Assembly: GCF_005473905.2 (NCBI RefSeq)
Contig: NZ_CP061336.1
Span: forward strand, 4,394,501 to 4,458,500
DNA: 64,000 nt
Reading direction: 5' to 3'
DNA from: Ruminiclostridium herbifermentans
GTDB lineage: Bacteria > Bacillota > Clostridia > Acetivibrionales > DSM-1351
Shown: piece by piece, positions 37,967 to 46,538 of the stretch
Layout of the letters: each line of letters begins with the position of its first letter
How positions within the stretch are numbered: the stretch's first letter is position 1
Program-made: the position numbers and the translations under genes
The notes under the pieces: model-generated
Told to the model about the DNA's origin: nothing
Seen by the model: the letters and a program-made list of their open reading frames with translations, nothing else
The model's database searches: none

Positions 37967-39085
37967 CTAATTCTCATTAATGTATTTGTATAGCTTATCA
38001 ACAACAGTTTTTTCGCAATTCCATATTATCCTTAATTGTTCGTCCACTTTATCAATTGAATCCATTTTTTTAGTAATTGACAAACGGATAATGAGATTAG
38101 CATTGATTTCCCAACTATCTGCTGCTTCTTTTAATAGATTTGTCAGATCATTTACCAGTTCCTCCGGCAATGAAGAACCTATTGCATTTATAAATGCACA
38201 AAAGCGCTTTCGGCTTCTAGATAAGGTCCTAAATAGCGCGCTATAATAATATCTGAATAAATCCATTAATTGAGGCTCGGGTTTTTGTTCTTTTTTTGCA
38301 AGCAGATCTTTTCTAAACTCCTCCAAGCTGTCTAAACCGCACTTGTATCCAAGAATCTCCCTCTCCCCTCGCATTCTAATGCAGCTTTCTTTTATAAGAG
38401 TTCTCCATCTATCATCATTGTAAAAAAACTGTTCACTTTTGCTAAACTCCATCCATAGATTTCTAATAGGTCTGCTGACTCTCCCTGAATTATTTTCAGA
38501 ACTTCTAGCCAGCTTTAATTCATCAATTGATATTTGTCCTACAAAGTCACAATTTGAAAATCTATACTTATCGAATATTTCAACATAATTTTCTTCCTCG
38601 TTATACCCTGTAACTACTACCGCATGCAGACCATGTTCCTTTTGATAAGCTTTGTGGTATTTCATATAATACATGTCCACAACTACAACAACTGGAATAT
38701 CTTTATCTATCAGTTCTTTCATGCGGGCATAAGCAACATCCTGGTCGTCCTCTATGTACCAGGTTATTTTAATCTTATCATCCTCAACACTATTACTAGT
38801 TTCTTCTTTTTGCTTGTTATAGTAGGTTGTTGCTGGATAAACTACGTATTCCAATGAAGTGTTTAAGTCCTCTTCACTAAACTCAACTGACGTTGCATCT
38901 TTATGAATGTAATTAACACCGGCAAATCCAGTTTTGCCATCATATACAAATGAAAGGTAATCAGCGAGTATTATATCGGGGTTTAGCCCTAAATATGATA
39001 TTATAGAACCAAACGCATTTTGAAAGCAATCATTGGTATATGGTGTAAAATACATTGGAACATTCAAAATAGAGTGTTTGCTCAT
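37967..39085 (-). CDS. BtrH-type acyltransferase (papain-like fold)
   Basis: 372 residues from ATG 39085 (TGGAGG upstream). The N-terminal ~190 residues match the butirosin BtrH N-terminal domain: TNDCFQNAFGSIISYLG with Cys20, HGLHAVVVTGYN with His154 and IFDKY with Asp172 form a papain-like triad. The C-terminal half is helical and resembles the domain usually fused to it. BtrH transfers an acyl group from the ACP BtrI to an aminoglycoside amine (known); this protein may likewise move the carrier-bound acyl group to an amine of the product (inferred). 17 bases separate it from the adenylation gene. Confidence 0.85.
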   Translation of the reverse strand: MSKHSILNVPMYFTPYTNDCFQNAFGSIISYLGLNPDIILADYLSFVYDGKTGFAGVNYIHKDATSVEFSEEDLNTSLEYVVYPATTYYNKQKEETSNSVEDDKIKITWYIEDDQDVAYARMKELIDKDIPVVVVVDMYYMKYHKAYQKEHGLHAVVVTGYNEEENYVEIFDKYRFSNCDFVGQISIDELKLARSSENNSGRVSRPIRNLWMEFSKSEQFFYNDDRWRTLIKESCIRMRGEREILGYKCGLDSLEEFRKDLLAKKEQKPEPQLMDLFRYYYSALFRTLSRSRKRFCAFINAIGSSLPEELVNDLTNLLKEAADSWEINANLIIRLSITKKMDSIDKVDEQLRIIWNCEKTVVDKLYKYINEN

Positions 39086-39179
39086 TTCAACCTCCATGTC
39101 TATTTTAGGCAATAAAATAAATACTTCTTTGTGTAAAAGTTCTGCTTTGAAAAGCAAACTAACAAAGCTGTTTAATCAT

Positions 39180-39330
39180 ATCTGAGGCGGACAGACTTTC
39201 TATACCTCTCCACCTCACTGATAAAAACCTCTTCTAAATTTGAAGTTCAGAAACTCACAATGTTTGTACAGACTATACATTCAAGCTGCTAGTTTCACCT
39301 AATCAGGCTAGAATCTCCACTATGTTTGTT
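39180..39330 (-). repeat. Structured intergenic repeat, degenerate copy R4
   Basis: AGTTCAGAAACTCACAATG..TTCAAGCTGCTAG aligns with AGTTCGAAAATGCACTATG..TTCGAGCTGCTAA of copy R2, position for position, and flanking words such as CCTCTTCTAAATTTG keep the order. It occupies the gap between ACP2 and the BtrH-like gene. Confidence 0.5.
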
Positions 39331-39347
39331 CAAATTTCCTATTATAA

Positions 39348-39599
39348 CTAGCCATTTAACTTCTCGTTAATATAATCAGCTATACTACCTGCAGTTGAAA
39401 AAGATTCATATGTAAGAAAGCTGCTATCAAAAGTAATATCAAATTGGCTTTCTATATCTACAAGCAGTTCAACTAGTGATATTGAATCAATACCGTAATC
39501 TTCTCTTAAGTCTCCCTGTAGTTGTATATTATCACCATCATATTGGCTATAAGTCTGCACTATCTCACAAATTCTGCTTTCAATTTCACTTTTTGTCAT
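39348..39599 (-). CDS. Acyl carrier protein 2
   Basis: 83 residues. DYGIDSISLVELLVDIESQ carries the DSI phosphopantetheine Ser, and DITFDSSFLTYESFSTAGS is the usual third-helix region. TGGAGG precedes the ATG. It differs clearly from ACP1, so the cluster has two carriers with separate loading enzymes: this one more likely serves the acyl-AMP ligase, ACP1 the ATP-grasp ligase. No phosphopantetheinyl transferase lies in the window, so the host enzyme must prime both. Confidence 0.9.
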   Translation of the reverse strand: MTKSEIESRICEIVQTYSQYDGDNIQLQGDLREDYGIDSISLVELLVDIESQFDITFDSSFLTYESFSTAGSIADYINEKLNG

Positions 39600-39652
39600 A
39601 TAAAACTACCTCCATTAAAATAAAAATATATATAGTTTATGTGTCTTGACAC

Positions 39653-40360
39653 CTAATCTAGCTTAACTTTAACACCTTCACCTGTCTTTTCACTAATGTA
39701 TCCTTCCACTGAATTTTTGATTATCATTTTTGTAACTTCATAACTTTCTAGCGGAATGTATATTACATTTGTTTCTTTAACTAGTTCTGGGTCTTTGAAT
39801 AAGTTTAGATATTCTTTATGCATTTCTTCTAAGTAATTTAGGTTTTCAGTCTTCAAAACCTTATTACATTGAACCCTTCTATTGGGTCGGAACAGAATTT
39901 TTCCCCTTCTTTCAATTCTTTCATAACATACCTTAACGTCTATATCATAAAATAGGATTAAATCTGGCTTCCTTACAAACTTAGTAACCCTTTTTCCTGT
40001 TTTTCCTTTTACTCCATTTGCAATATCTCTTGTTAGCCCTGTGTATATATACCGATCGGCTATAAGTATATAACCCTTCCCTAAGCAAGGCTTGATTTCA
40101 ACAAAATAATGCAGGAGAAAACTAATCCATTGCAAAATGCTATATATCCATGAAGTAAGTAAGTTCATTGAATGGAGTTTCTTAACGATTTTTCTGATTA
40201 TGTAAATTGAATTCCATTCTATAACTTTTGTTTTTACTCCTCTGCTTAGCAATTCTCTGTATAAATCCTCTACACCCTTGCTTTTTCCGCAGCCACTTAT
40301 TCCTTCAAATACGATTAGAATACCTTTTTGCCTGTTTATAGTATAGTTTTCTCTTTCCAA
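39653..40360 (-). CDS. Thymidylate-kinase-like P-loop kinase
   Basis: 235 residues from TTG. Walker A FEGISGCGKSKGVEDLY, the DRYIYTGLTRD motif (DRY/DRH of dTMP kinases), and a Lys/Arg-rich lid (RRGKILFRPNRR). Unlike housekeeping Tmk (~205-210 residues, FEGxDGxGKT) it has Ser in the P-loop and an expanded basic lid, so it may phosphorylate a pathway intermediate or a nucleotide-sugar precursor such as dTMP. GGATGTGAGG upstream is close to the TTG. Between 5'-nucleotidase and ACP2 genes. Confidence 0.75.
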   Translation of the reverse strand: MERENYTINRQKGILIVFEGISGCGKSKGVEDLYRELLSRGVKTKVIEWNSIYIIRKIVKKLHSMNLLTSWIYSILQWISFLLHYFVEIKPCLGKGYILIADRYIYTGLTRDIANGVKGKTGKRVTKFVRKPDLILFYDIDVKVCYERIERRGKILFRPNRRVQCNKVLKTENLNYLEEMHKEYLNLFKDPELVKETNVIYIPLESYEVTKMIIKNSVEGYISEKTGEGVKVKLD

Positions 40361-40400
40361 AACCTCACATCCAGTAATATATTTTAATCACAAGCAGCTC

Positions 40401-41975
40401 TTACTTATATCTCTCATTTACAACGCTAATACGTCCTTCTTCCTTTGGTGCCACAGTTCCCTTTTCTTTTATGTACTTTGCTAAAACGTCTTTCAAAAGT
40501 TCTCCCTTATATAGCAGCTTCGCATCTACCATTTCTTCATAACCATCTCCGCCGTTATATAGATAATCATTGGTAGCAACTTTATAAATCTTATTTTTAT
40601 CCAGTTCTTTTCCATCCAATGTTTTAACACTTACAACTCGTTCGCCAGCAGTTTTTGAAGCATCAAAGGAAAATGTTATTCCGGAAACCTGCAAAAATCC
40701 TCCGTTTGCACCTGAATTAGGATACTGCATAATACCTCTCTCAAGGCATTTATATATGTCTTCACCTTTAAGTTCTATCGTTACAAGTGAATTGGTAAAC
40801 GGTAACACTTTTCCGATTTTGTATAGAGTTATATCTCCTTCTGGTATACTTTCTCTGATGCCTCCACCATTCATCAGTGCAATATCTGCTTTTCCAGCTT
40901 CTCTCATTGCATCTGCAAGTAAATCTGCTAAGTTTGTCTCTTTAAATCTTAAATCAGACCTCATTCCATTTAATTTAACCGCCGCTTTACCAACAACTTC
41001 TTTACCTGCTTCCTTTGCTAATGCCTCATATTTATCAGCAACTTTTTGCACTTCCGGATCTGCTTTTGAATTATCTCTAGTATTAAACACTCTCCAAGTA
41101 CATTTCTTTACCTTTCCATCTTTTAAATATAAATCTGCCAATCCCACATGAGTTGTATACCCACCAGCTTCTACAAGATATGAGTTATTTATTTTATCAG
41201 GCTTTTCATATAAGAAATGATGATGTCCGCATAAAACTAAATCTATACCATCCACTTTTTCAACAATTTCTCTGTCTATTTCATCACCGTTATGAGAAAT
41301 ATAAATAATCACATCAGATTGCTCTTTTAGCTTAGGTATTATTCTTTGTGCTGTTATAATAGGATCTTCAACTACTACGCCCTTATGGTCTCTGCTATTT
41401 GTATCAGTAAGTGCATGTTTTTCTACAGTTCCAAATAGAGCAACTTTTACACCACCAATTTCAACTATCCTATATTCCTCATAGACAGGCTTACCATCTC
41501 TAAGCACATTTGCACAAATTATTGGGAAATTTAAAACTGTTTTAAATTCCAATGCTCTGTCTATTCCAAAATCAAAGTCATGATTTCCCATTGTCATAGC
41601 ATCATAACCCATTAAATTTACAGCCTCAACAACACCCTTTGCCTTTTCTATATTTGCTTCATTAGTTCCATGAAACATGTCACCACTGTCTAGAACTAAA
41701 GTATTTTCATTATCTTTTTTAACTTTATCAATGTAATACTTTACCAGCGGCATACCCATCATTATATCAACCTGATCCAACGTATAATATCCGCCCGTTT
41801 CATTGTCATAGCATATATGTCCATGCATATCTCCTGTGTTAACAACACTTATCTTCTGGTCATAATAGCCAAAACTCATCAATACGTCATTAAAGTTTAC
41901 ATTCTTATAAATTAAAAAAACAGCAATTCCAACTAGAATAACACCTATTACAATTAAATTTGTATACTTTTTCAT
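40401..41975 (-). CDS. Membrane-anchored 5'-nucleotidase / metallophosphatase (UshA family)
   Basis: 524 residues. N-terminal anchor (LIVIGVILVGIAVFLIY) then an extracytoplasmic calcineurin-like domain with all metal motifs: GDMHGH, DSGDMFHGT, MGNHDFDFG, SHNGDEID and CGHHHFLYE. The 5'-nucleotidase C-terminal domain (~330-515, NGGGIRESIPEGDI, NDYLYNGGDGYEEM) follows. It removes phosphate outside the cell. Inside an export-equipped cluster it could dephosphorylate an exported inactive product, as extracellular phosphatases do for some antibiotics, or recycle nucleotides (inferred). SD context GCATGGGAGGTTAGT is shared with the permease gene at 43358. Confidence 0.87.
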   Translation of the reverse strand: MKKYTNLIVIGVILVGIAVFLIYKNVNFNDVLMSFGYYDQKISVVNTGDMHGHICYDNETGGYYTLDQVDIMMGMPLVKYYIDKVKKDNENTLVLDSGDMFHGTNEANIEKAKGVVEAVNLMGYDAMTMGNHDFDFGIDRALEFKTVLNFPIICANVLRDGKPVYEEYRIVEIGGVKVALFGTVEKHALTDTNSRDHKGVVVEDPIITAQRIIPKLKEQSDVIIYISHNGDEIDREIVEKVDGIDLVLCGHHHFLYEKPDKINNSYLVEAGGYTTHVGLADLYLKDGKVKKCTWRVFNTRDNSKADPEVQKVADKYEALAKEAGKEVVGKAAVKLNGMRSDLRFKETNLADLLADAMREAGKADIALMNGGGIRESIPEGDITLYKIGKVLPFTNSLVTIELKGEDIYKCLERGIMQYPNSGANGGFLQVSGITFSFDASKTAGERVVSVKTLDGKELDKNKIYKVATNDYLYNGGDGYEEMVDAKLLYKGELLKDVLAKYIKEKGTVAPKEEGRISVVNERYK

Positions 41976-42045
41976 ACTAACCTCCCATGCTTTGACTAGT
42001 TAAAAATTAAAGGATCGCTATTAATAAAAAACCGTTACTTCATAT

Positions 42046-42074
42046 AAGTATGCCTCCCGTTTGAAAGCATACTT
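42046..42074. other. Perfect 8-bp hairpin upstream of the 5'-nucleotidase gene
   Basis: AAGTATGC (42046-42053) and GCATACTT (42067-42074) with a 13-base loop containing GGGAGG on the minus strand. No T-run. It lies within the 550-base gap 41976-42527 and could be a leader structure of the 5'-nucleotidase mRNA. Confidence 0.45.
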
Positions 42075-42101
42075 TATATTTATATTTACAATGTCAAAAA
42101 T

Positions 42102-42200
42102 CCACTTGGTTTTGTAGTCGAAAAAACACCATGCTTACACAAACGTTATTTTCAAGCTAATAATACTCCTATGCACCATTTGGGTATAAAATTATTGAAA
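42102..42200 (-). repeat. Structured intergenic repeat, partial copy R3
   Basis: CCACTTGGTTTTGTAGTCGAAAA, with ATGCTTACACAAACG and ATTTTCAAGCTAATA following, keeps the order of R1 and R2. On its minus strand ACCCAAATGGTGCATAGGAG is a decayed hairpin-SD box. Downstream bases to 42527 contain no gene and no further clear copy. Confidence 0.55.
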
Positions 42201-42527
42201 AATTTCTGTGCCCTACATCTATTTTTCCTTTAGCAAAATCTATTCTTTTACCCACTCAATACAAATATATATGAAGCTATATGTGAATATCCTTAAATAG
42301 TACGCTGCATTTTTCTGCTACGTTCGCACATTCACATATAGACTTTGTTTTTTCTAGACCTTTTGTTGCCAGGAAAATTGTTAATGCTAACTTATTTAAT
42401 AACTGTAAGCTTTCATACTGACACTCAGCAAAGAAATGATGATTTTACTATGGAGAATTCCAATCCGCAGAAGTGTGAGTTTTAAAGTAAATTTAAAGTA
42501 TATATTCTTGTGTATTTTAGTACTATC

Positions 42528-43358
42528 TTAGTTCCCTGCGCTAGAATATCTTTTAAGTCCCATTCTCCAAAACATGTATACTAACGCAAACATTGCAACA
42601 CCAATTAAAGGTGTGAGATATAAATAGCCACTCCAGAACATTGACAAGTCTGGTTTCCTTAAAAAATATTGCGCTGGGAAATAGCTAACAAAAGCAAAAG
42701 GAACAATAAATATCAACAGCTTCTGTACAAACCCTGGATAAAAACTAATGGGATAGCCAGCAAATCGTCTGCAATTAAAGAAAATCAGATTTCTAAGGTT
42801 TACTGTTCTGATAGTCCAAAAGCTAAAGCAGGAAGATATCATAAATAAAGCTGCTTGTATTATAGCTCCGCCAATTAAGGCTGATGCATAATATGTAATG
42901 CTTTTAAAATCCCATACAATACCAACTGTTTTGTATGTATATAAAAACAGAATTATACCCACTGCTCCATGTCCTATAGTTGCCGTAAAGTCTATTCTAG
43001 CTGATACAACTTGAAAAATTAAACCTAACGGCCTAATCAAATACCTATCTAAAGAGCCTTGGTAAACCATATCATCAAAGTCTCTAATTCCAGTGAAGAA
43101 AAACACAAAGATGCTATATGACAGGAATAAAAAACTATATAGAAAGAACATTTCATGAATTGTCCATCCGCCAATTGTTACAAATCTAGTAAGAATCAAA
43201 AACATTATTACAATACTTACCATCTCTCTTACAAATATGGCTAAAGCTATAAAAAATCTATCAAATTTATACTCTAACATTGATTTTAGATTCATTTTAA
43301 AAAACATAAAAAGTATTTTTAGCAATTCTATCTTTGTATATGGTCTAATCTTATCCAT
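42528..43358 (-). CDS. ABC-2 type permease (COG3694-like)
   Basis: 276 residues, six hydrophobic segments. FDRFFIALAIFVREM near the start, DFDDMVYQGSLDRYLIRPLG in the cytoplasmic loop and PFAFVSYFPAQYFLRKP near the end are typical of the smaller permease of the COG4586/4587/3694 exporter triad. With the partner permease and ATPase it should export the cluster's product or an envelope lipid. GTGGGAGGTTAGT before its ATG is the end of repeat copy R2. A 182-base gap separates it from the partner permease. Confidence 0.87.
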   Translation of the reverse strand: MDKIRPYTKIELLKILFMFFKMNLKSMLEYKFDRFFIALAIFVREMVSIVIMFLILTRFVTIGGWTIHEMFFLYSFLFLSYSIFVFFFTGIRDFDDMVYQGSLDRYLIRPLGLIFQVVSARIDFTATIGHGAVGIILFLYTYKTVGIVWDFKSITYYASALIGGAIIQAALFMISSCFSFWTIRTVNLRNLIFFNCRRFAGYPISFYPGFVQKLLIFIVPFAFVSYFPAQYFLRKPDLSMFWSGYLYLTPLIGVAMFALVYMFWRMGLKRYSSAGN

Positions 43359-43365
43359 ACTAACC

Positions 43366-43545
43366 TCCCACGCCTACTTTAGGCAAAAAATATGGTTTCA
43401 CTGCACGTGGAGGTACGCACCTTTTTCACCGCTTACATCCACATTCTTTCAAGAAAGCTACCGCCACACTAGTTAAAACCACTTGCGGTTTTTGTAGTTC
43501 GAAAATGCACTATGCTTGCACAAAATTTATTTTCGAGCTGCTAAC
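43366..43545 (-). repeat. Structured intergenic repeat, copy R2
   Basis: The best-preserved copy. On the minus strand: GCAGCTCGAAAAT..ATTTTCGAACTAC hairpin; AAAGAATGTGGATGTAAGC pairing with GCGTACCTCCAC (a 12-position stem with two mismatches); then GCCT-AAAGT-AGGC and GTGGGAGGTTAGT directly before the ATG at 43358. ACCTCCAC is also complementary to the GTGGGAGGT that holds the SD, so two exclusive pairings are possible. Confidence 0.75.
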
Positions 43546-44332
43546 CTCCCTGAACAACAAGTTTTTTTGTTGCAGCTTTCCAAATGAAATGCCCAATAAC
43601 AGTGAGCAACGCTATCCAAAGTACCTGCTTAAGCAGAACTGTTAATATTTCATTTGAGGGAGTCTGCCCAAGGTATATAGTTATTGGTATATAGTATATA
43701 GAATCAAATGGCGTCATTTTTATGAAGTTATATAGCCAAGTTGGCATAAACCATAATGGGATAAGAGCACCAGATAAAACAGCAATTAAAGCATCCTTAA
43801 TAGTAACAAGGCTAAAGGTTTGATAGAACCAAAAAGCAGTTACCCATACAATAAAATTCAAACAATATAGCACAAGATATCCCAAGCATAAACTTAATAT
43901 AAAAAAAACAAACATTGACATTGAAAACGGCGGCAAAAACTCAAAAAACAAAAGAGATATAAATATTGCCGGAATAAGATTCATCAATATTTTAAAGCCT
44001 GCAGCACCTAAATTATATGAAAATACCAACATTCTAAAGCTTATAGGCTTCAAAAGATCAGAAGAAATCAATCCATTTGTTATTTTGTTTTGTATGAAAT
44101 AATCATCCATTATAAAAAAGCTTTGCATCAAGAATCCTAAAACTATGTATGTTAAAACTATCTTCAGCTGTACGCCATCATATGAACCGTCTTCTCCATA
44201 TATTGCCTTCCAAATGGCTATATTTACAAAGATCAATATCAATGTATTAATCAAGCCTGCATAGTAATCAGCGCGATATGCCAAGTTGTTCTGAAACGAT
44301 TTCTTGGCTATCGCCAGATATGGTTTTATCAT
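43541..44332 (-). CDS. ABC-2 type permease (COG4587-like)
   Basis: 263 residues from ATG 44332 (GGGAGG, nine bases upstream). Six membrane segments; YRADYYAGLINTLILIFVNIAIWKAIYG at the N-terminus and DDYFIQNKITNGLISSDLLKPISF in the loop are characteristic. It forms the second half of the exporter. Its first 65 bases overlap the 3' end of the ATPase gene in another frame, so the two are translationally tied. Confidence 0.87.
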   Translation of the reverse strand: MIKPYLAIAKKSFQNNLAYRADYYAGLINTLILIFVNIAIWKAIYGEDGSYDGVQLKIVLTYIVLGFLMQSFFIMDDYFIQNKITNGLISSDLLKPISFRMLVFSYNLGAAGFKILMNLIPAIFISLLFFEFLPPFSMSMFVFFILSLCLGYLVLYCLNFIVWVTAFWFYQTFSLVTIKDALIAVLSGALIPLWFMPTWLYNFIKMTPFDSIYYIPITIYLGQTPSNEILTVLLKQVLWIALLTVIGHFIWKAATKKLVVQGG

Positions 44333-45317
44333 AGTTAATACCTCCCTCGTAGATTTCTCTAATAATTGATTCAATTTCTGGCTCTTTGATTGTCAAATCC
44401 AGAATGTTATAATTTGAGGTTAAATATGATATAACGTCTGATACTTGGACTTCATCTCTGTTAAATTGCATTTGTTTCTTGTTATCTGCTTCTTCTATTA
44501 TCTCTACACCCTTTGGCAAAATGATATCATCGGTATTTTGCGCAAATTGAGCGACTATTGTTCTCTTTTTCCCATATCTGTCTTTTATCTGTTCAACTGT
44601 ACCATCATATATAATTGTTCCATGGTCAATAATAATCATTCTCTTACAAGTTTTTTCTATATCCATCATGTCATGTGTAGTAAATAGCATTGTGGTATTT
44701 TTTTCTTTATTTACTACTTTTATGAATTCACGAATCTTTTCCTTTGCAATTACATCAAGTCCTATTGTAGGTTCATCAAATAAAATTACATCAGGATCAT
44801 GTACTAATGAGGCTGCAATATCAGCTCTCATTCTTTGTCCTAAACTTAATTGCCTTACTGGTTGTGAAATAAACTCATTTAGTCCAAGAAGTTCATTAAA
44901 CAAATCCATATTACTCTTAAACTCTTTATCTGGTATCCTGTAAATACTCTTCAATAAATCAAATGTATCGGATACGGGAAGATCCCACCAAAGCTGAGTT
45001 CTTTGTCCAAAAACAACACCTATATTTGATGCAATCTTTTTTCTTTGCTTACTTGGTGACATACCAAGAATGTTAATTTCACCATCTGTGGGAATTAAAA
45101 TACCAGTTAGCATTTTTACTGTAGTAGACTTTCCTGCCCCATTAGGTCCTATAAAGCCAACCATATCACCCTTTTCAATAGAAAAACTAATTTTATCAAC
45201 CGCTCTTTTCATTTCGTATTCTGGAATAAGTAAGCTTTGAATTGACCCTAACAAGCCTTTTTTTCTAACATTAAGTTTGTAGTCCTTTGTTAGATTATTG
45301 ACCTCGATAATTGGCAT
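44268..45317 (-). CDS. ABC transporter ATPase (COG4586-like)
   Basis: 349 residues. Walker A FIGPNGAGKSTTVKML, Q-loop VFGQRTQLWWDLP (the WWDLP is typical for this subfamily), signature LSLGQRMRADIAASLVHDP, Walker B ILFDEPTIGLDV and H-loop FTTHDM. A C-terminal regulatory domain of ~100 residues follows. It powers the two ABC-2 permeases. It is the first gene of the leftward cluster operon, 453 bases from the divergent regulator gene. AGAGGAAGG precedes the ATG. Confidence 0.92.
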   Translation of the reverse strand: MPIIEVNNLTKDYKLNVRKKGLLGSIQSLLIPEYEMKRAVDKISFSIEKGDMVGFIGPNGAGKSTTVKMLTGILIPTDGEINILGMSPSKQRKKIASNIGVVFGQRTQLWWDLPVSDTFDLLKSIYRIPDKEFKSNMDLFNELLGLNEFISQPVRQLSLGQRMRADIAASLVHDPDVILFDEPTIGLDVIAKEKIREFIKVVNKEKNTTMLFTTHDMMDIEKTCKRMIIIDHGTIIYDGTVEQIKDRYGKKRTIVAQFAQNTDDIILPKGVEIIEEADNKKQMQFNRDEVQVSDVISYLTSNYNILDLTIKEPEIESIIREIYEGGINYDKTISGDSQEIVSEQLGISR

Positions 45318-45509
45318 ATGAACCTTCCTCTCATTTGCTAAACTTGAGTATATCTTGAATAGAAAAACATCATAGCTTTTATATGCTTTATTTCATTATT
45401 TATGACTTTTGCTCATTTATTTTATGAAGTACCATAGATTAGAATATTGATATTTTTTATTATATTAAACAAATATTTCATTTTATACCTTAATTATAGT
45501 GATTATACA

Positions 45510-45525
45510 AAGTATTTTTATACTT
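45510..45525. promoter_or_regulatory. Candidate operator in the divergent regulatory gap
   Basis: AAGTAT-TTTT-ATACTT is a perfect 6-bp inverted repeat in the 453-base gap between the ABC operon and the LuxR-type gene. On the minus strand TTGTATAATC beside it resembles a -10 region. It could be the regulator's binding site; the rest of the gap is AT-rich without other structure. Confidence 0.35.
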
Positions 45526-45770
45526 AATATTGATTTTTTATACAACTTTTTTTAAAATATTAATGTAATAAGTCTAATTTTGTAATTAGAAGTATTATAT
45601 TGAATATTTTCAAAAAGTATAGACTACTAACTAAAATTTATTTCTATTTTTTAGTTATTTACATTAATTTTAATTACTATTTATATATAAATTATGCATT
45701 ATTATCTAGTTCTTGCATAATTAACTATTTGAGTTATTCAATGACTATAATTTAGAAGGAGTACTAATCT

Positions 45771-46538
45771 ATGGAAAATATAAACACTGGACATTACATG
45801 GTTAGTAAAAAGAAATTCCTGCCCTCCTATAAAATAATTAATCCTGTAATTGATACAAATTTAATTACTATTAAGCTATTTCTATCAACCACTTACTATA
45901 ATCTATTTGATTCAAATTTATTTTATAACTTTGTGATGCTTCTAGATACAAACTTGTCAATTGTTTCCTATCATATAAACAGGGAATTAATGATTAGTAA
46001 TATCAACTTATGCCAAGGATTAAATTTTAGAGAAGAAAATATGGGAATAAGTTCTGTATCAGAATGTTTACATAAGCAGGAAATATGCACTATGCAATAC
46101 TACCAAAATGAAAATATTGCTTTTCAATGCTTAACTAATTGTACAATCCCTATAATAATTAATGATAAAACTGTTGCTTATTTATCAACTTTTTTTATGC
46201 ACTCAAAATATGATGCAATTTCAGTAAATTATTTTAAAATGTATGCAAAATTGTTAGATTCTACTTTACAGTTTCATAACCTTAAGCTTAATATTACAGA
46301 ATATGCGTGTAAAACAATGCTGCCTTCATTTAGTATGGAATCTTTAAGCTTTTGTGAACTTGAAGTACTGGATCAAATAAATAAAGGTTATACTAACAAG
46401 GAAATTGCAAACCGATTATTTATATCAGAAAATACTGTGAAATCCTATGTTCAAATTATTTCCCAAAAACTCTCCTGCGAAAACAGAACGCAAATTGCTG
46501 TAAACTCCGTTCTGTATTCTATCTTAAAATATATATAA
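45771..46538 (+). CDS. LuxR/GerE-type transcriptional regulator
   Basis: 255 residues. The C-terminal ~65 residues are a LuxR HTH (LSFCELEVLDQINKGYTNKEIANRLFISENTVKSY split by helices). The N-terminal ~180 residues look like a GAF-type sensory domain (DTNLSIVSYHINRELM, GISSVSECLHKQ, IPIIINDKTVAYLSTFF), similar to input domains of enhancer-binding activators. There is no receiver Asp pattern. It is transcribed away from the cluster, in the usual place for a pathway-specific activator. AGAAGGAG precedes the ATG. Confidence 0.82.
   Translation: MENINTGHYMVSKKKFLPSYKIINPVIDTNLITIKLFLSTTYYNLFDSNLFYNFVMLLDTNLSIVSYHINRELMISNINLCQGLNFREENMGISSVSECLHKQEICTMQYYQNENIAFQCLTNCTIPIIINDKTVAYLSTFFMHSKYDAISVNYFKMYAKLLDSTLQFHNLKLNITEYACKTMLPSFSMESLSFCELEVLDQINKGYTNKEIANRLFISENTVKSYVQIISQKLSCENRTQIAVNSVLYSILKYI

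Noticed and set aside
29770-46538. Closthioamide-type or NRPS/PKS cluster
   Set aside because: No condensation, ketosynthase or sulfur-transfer (alpha-hydrolase-type) genes were seen; the enzymes fit carrier-protein acyl transfer and glycosylation.
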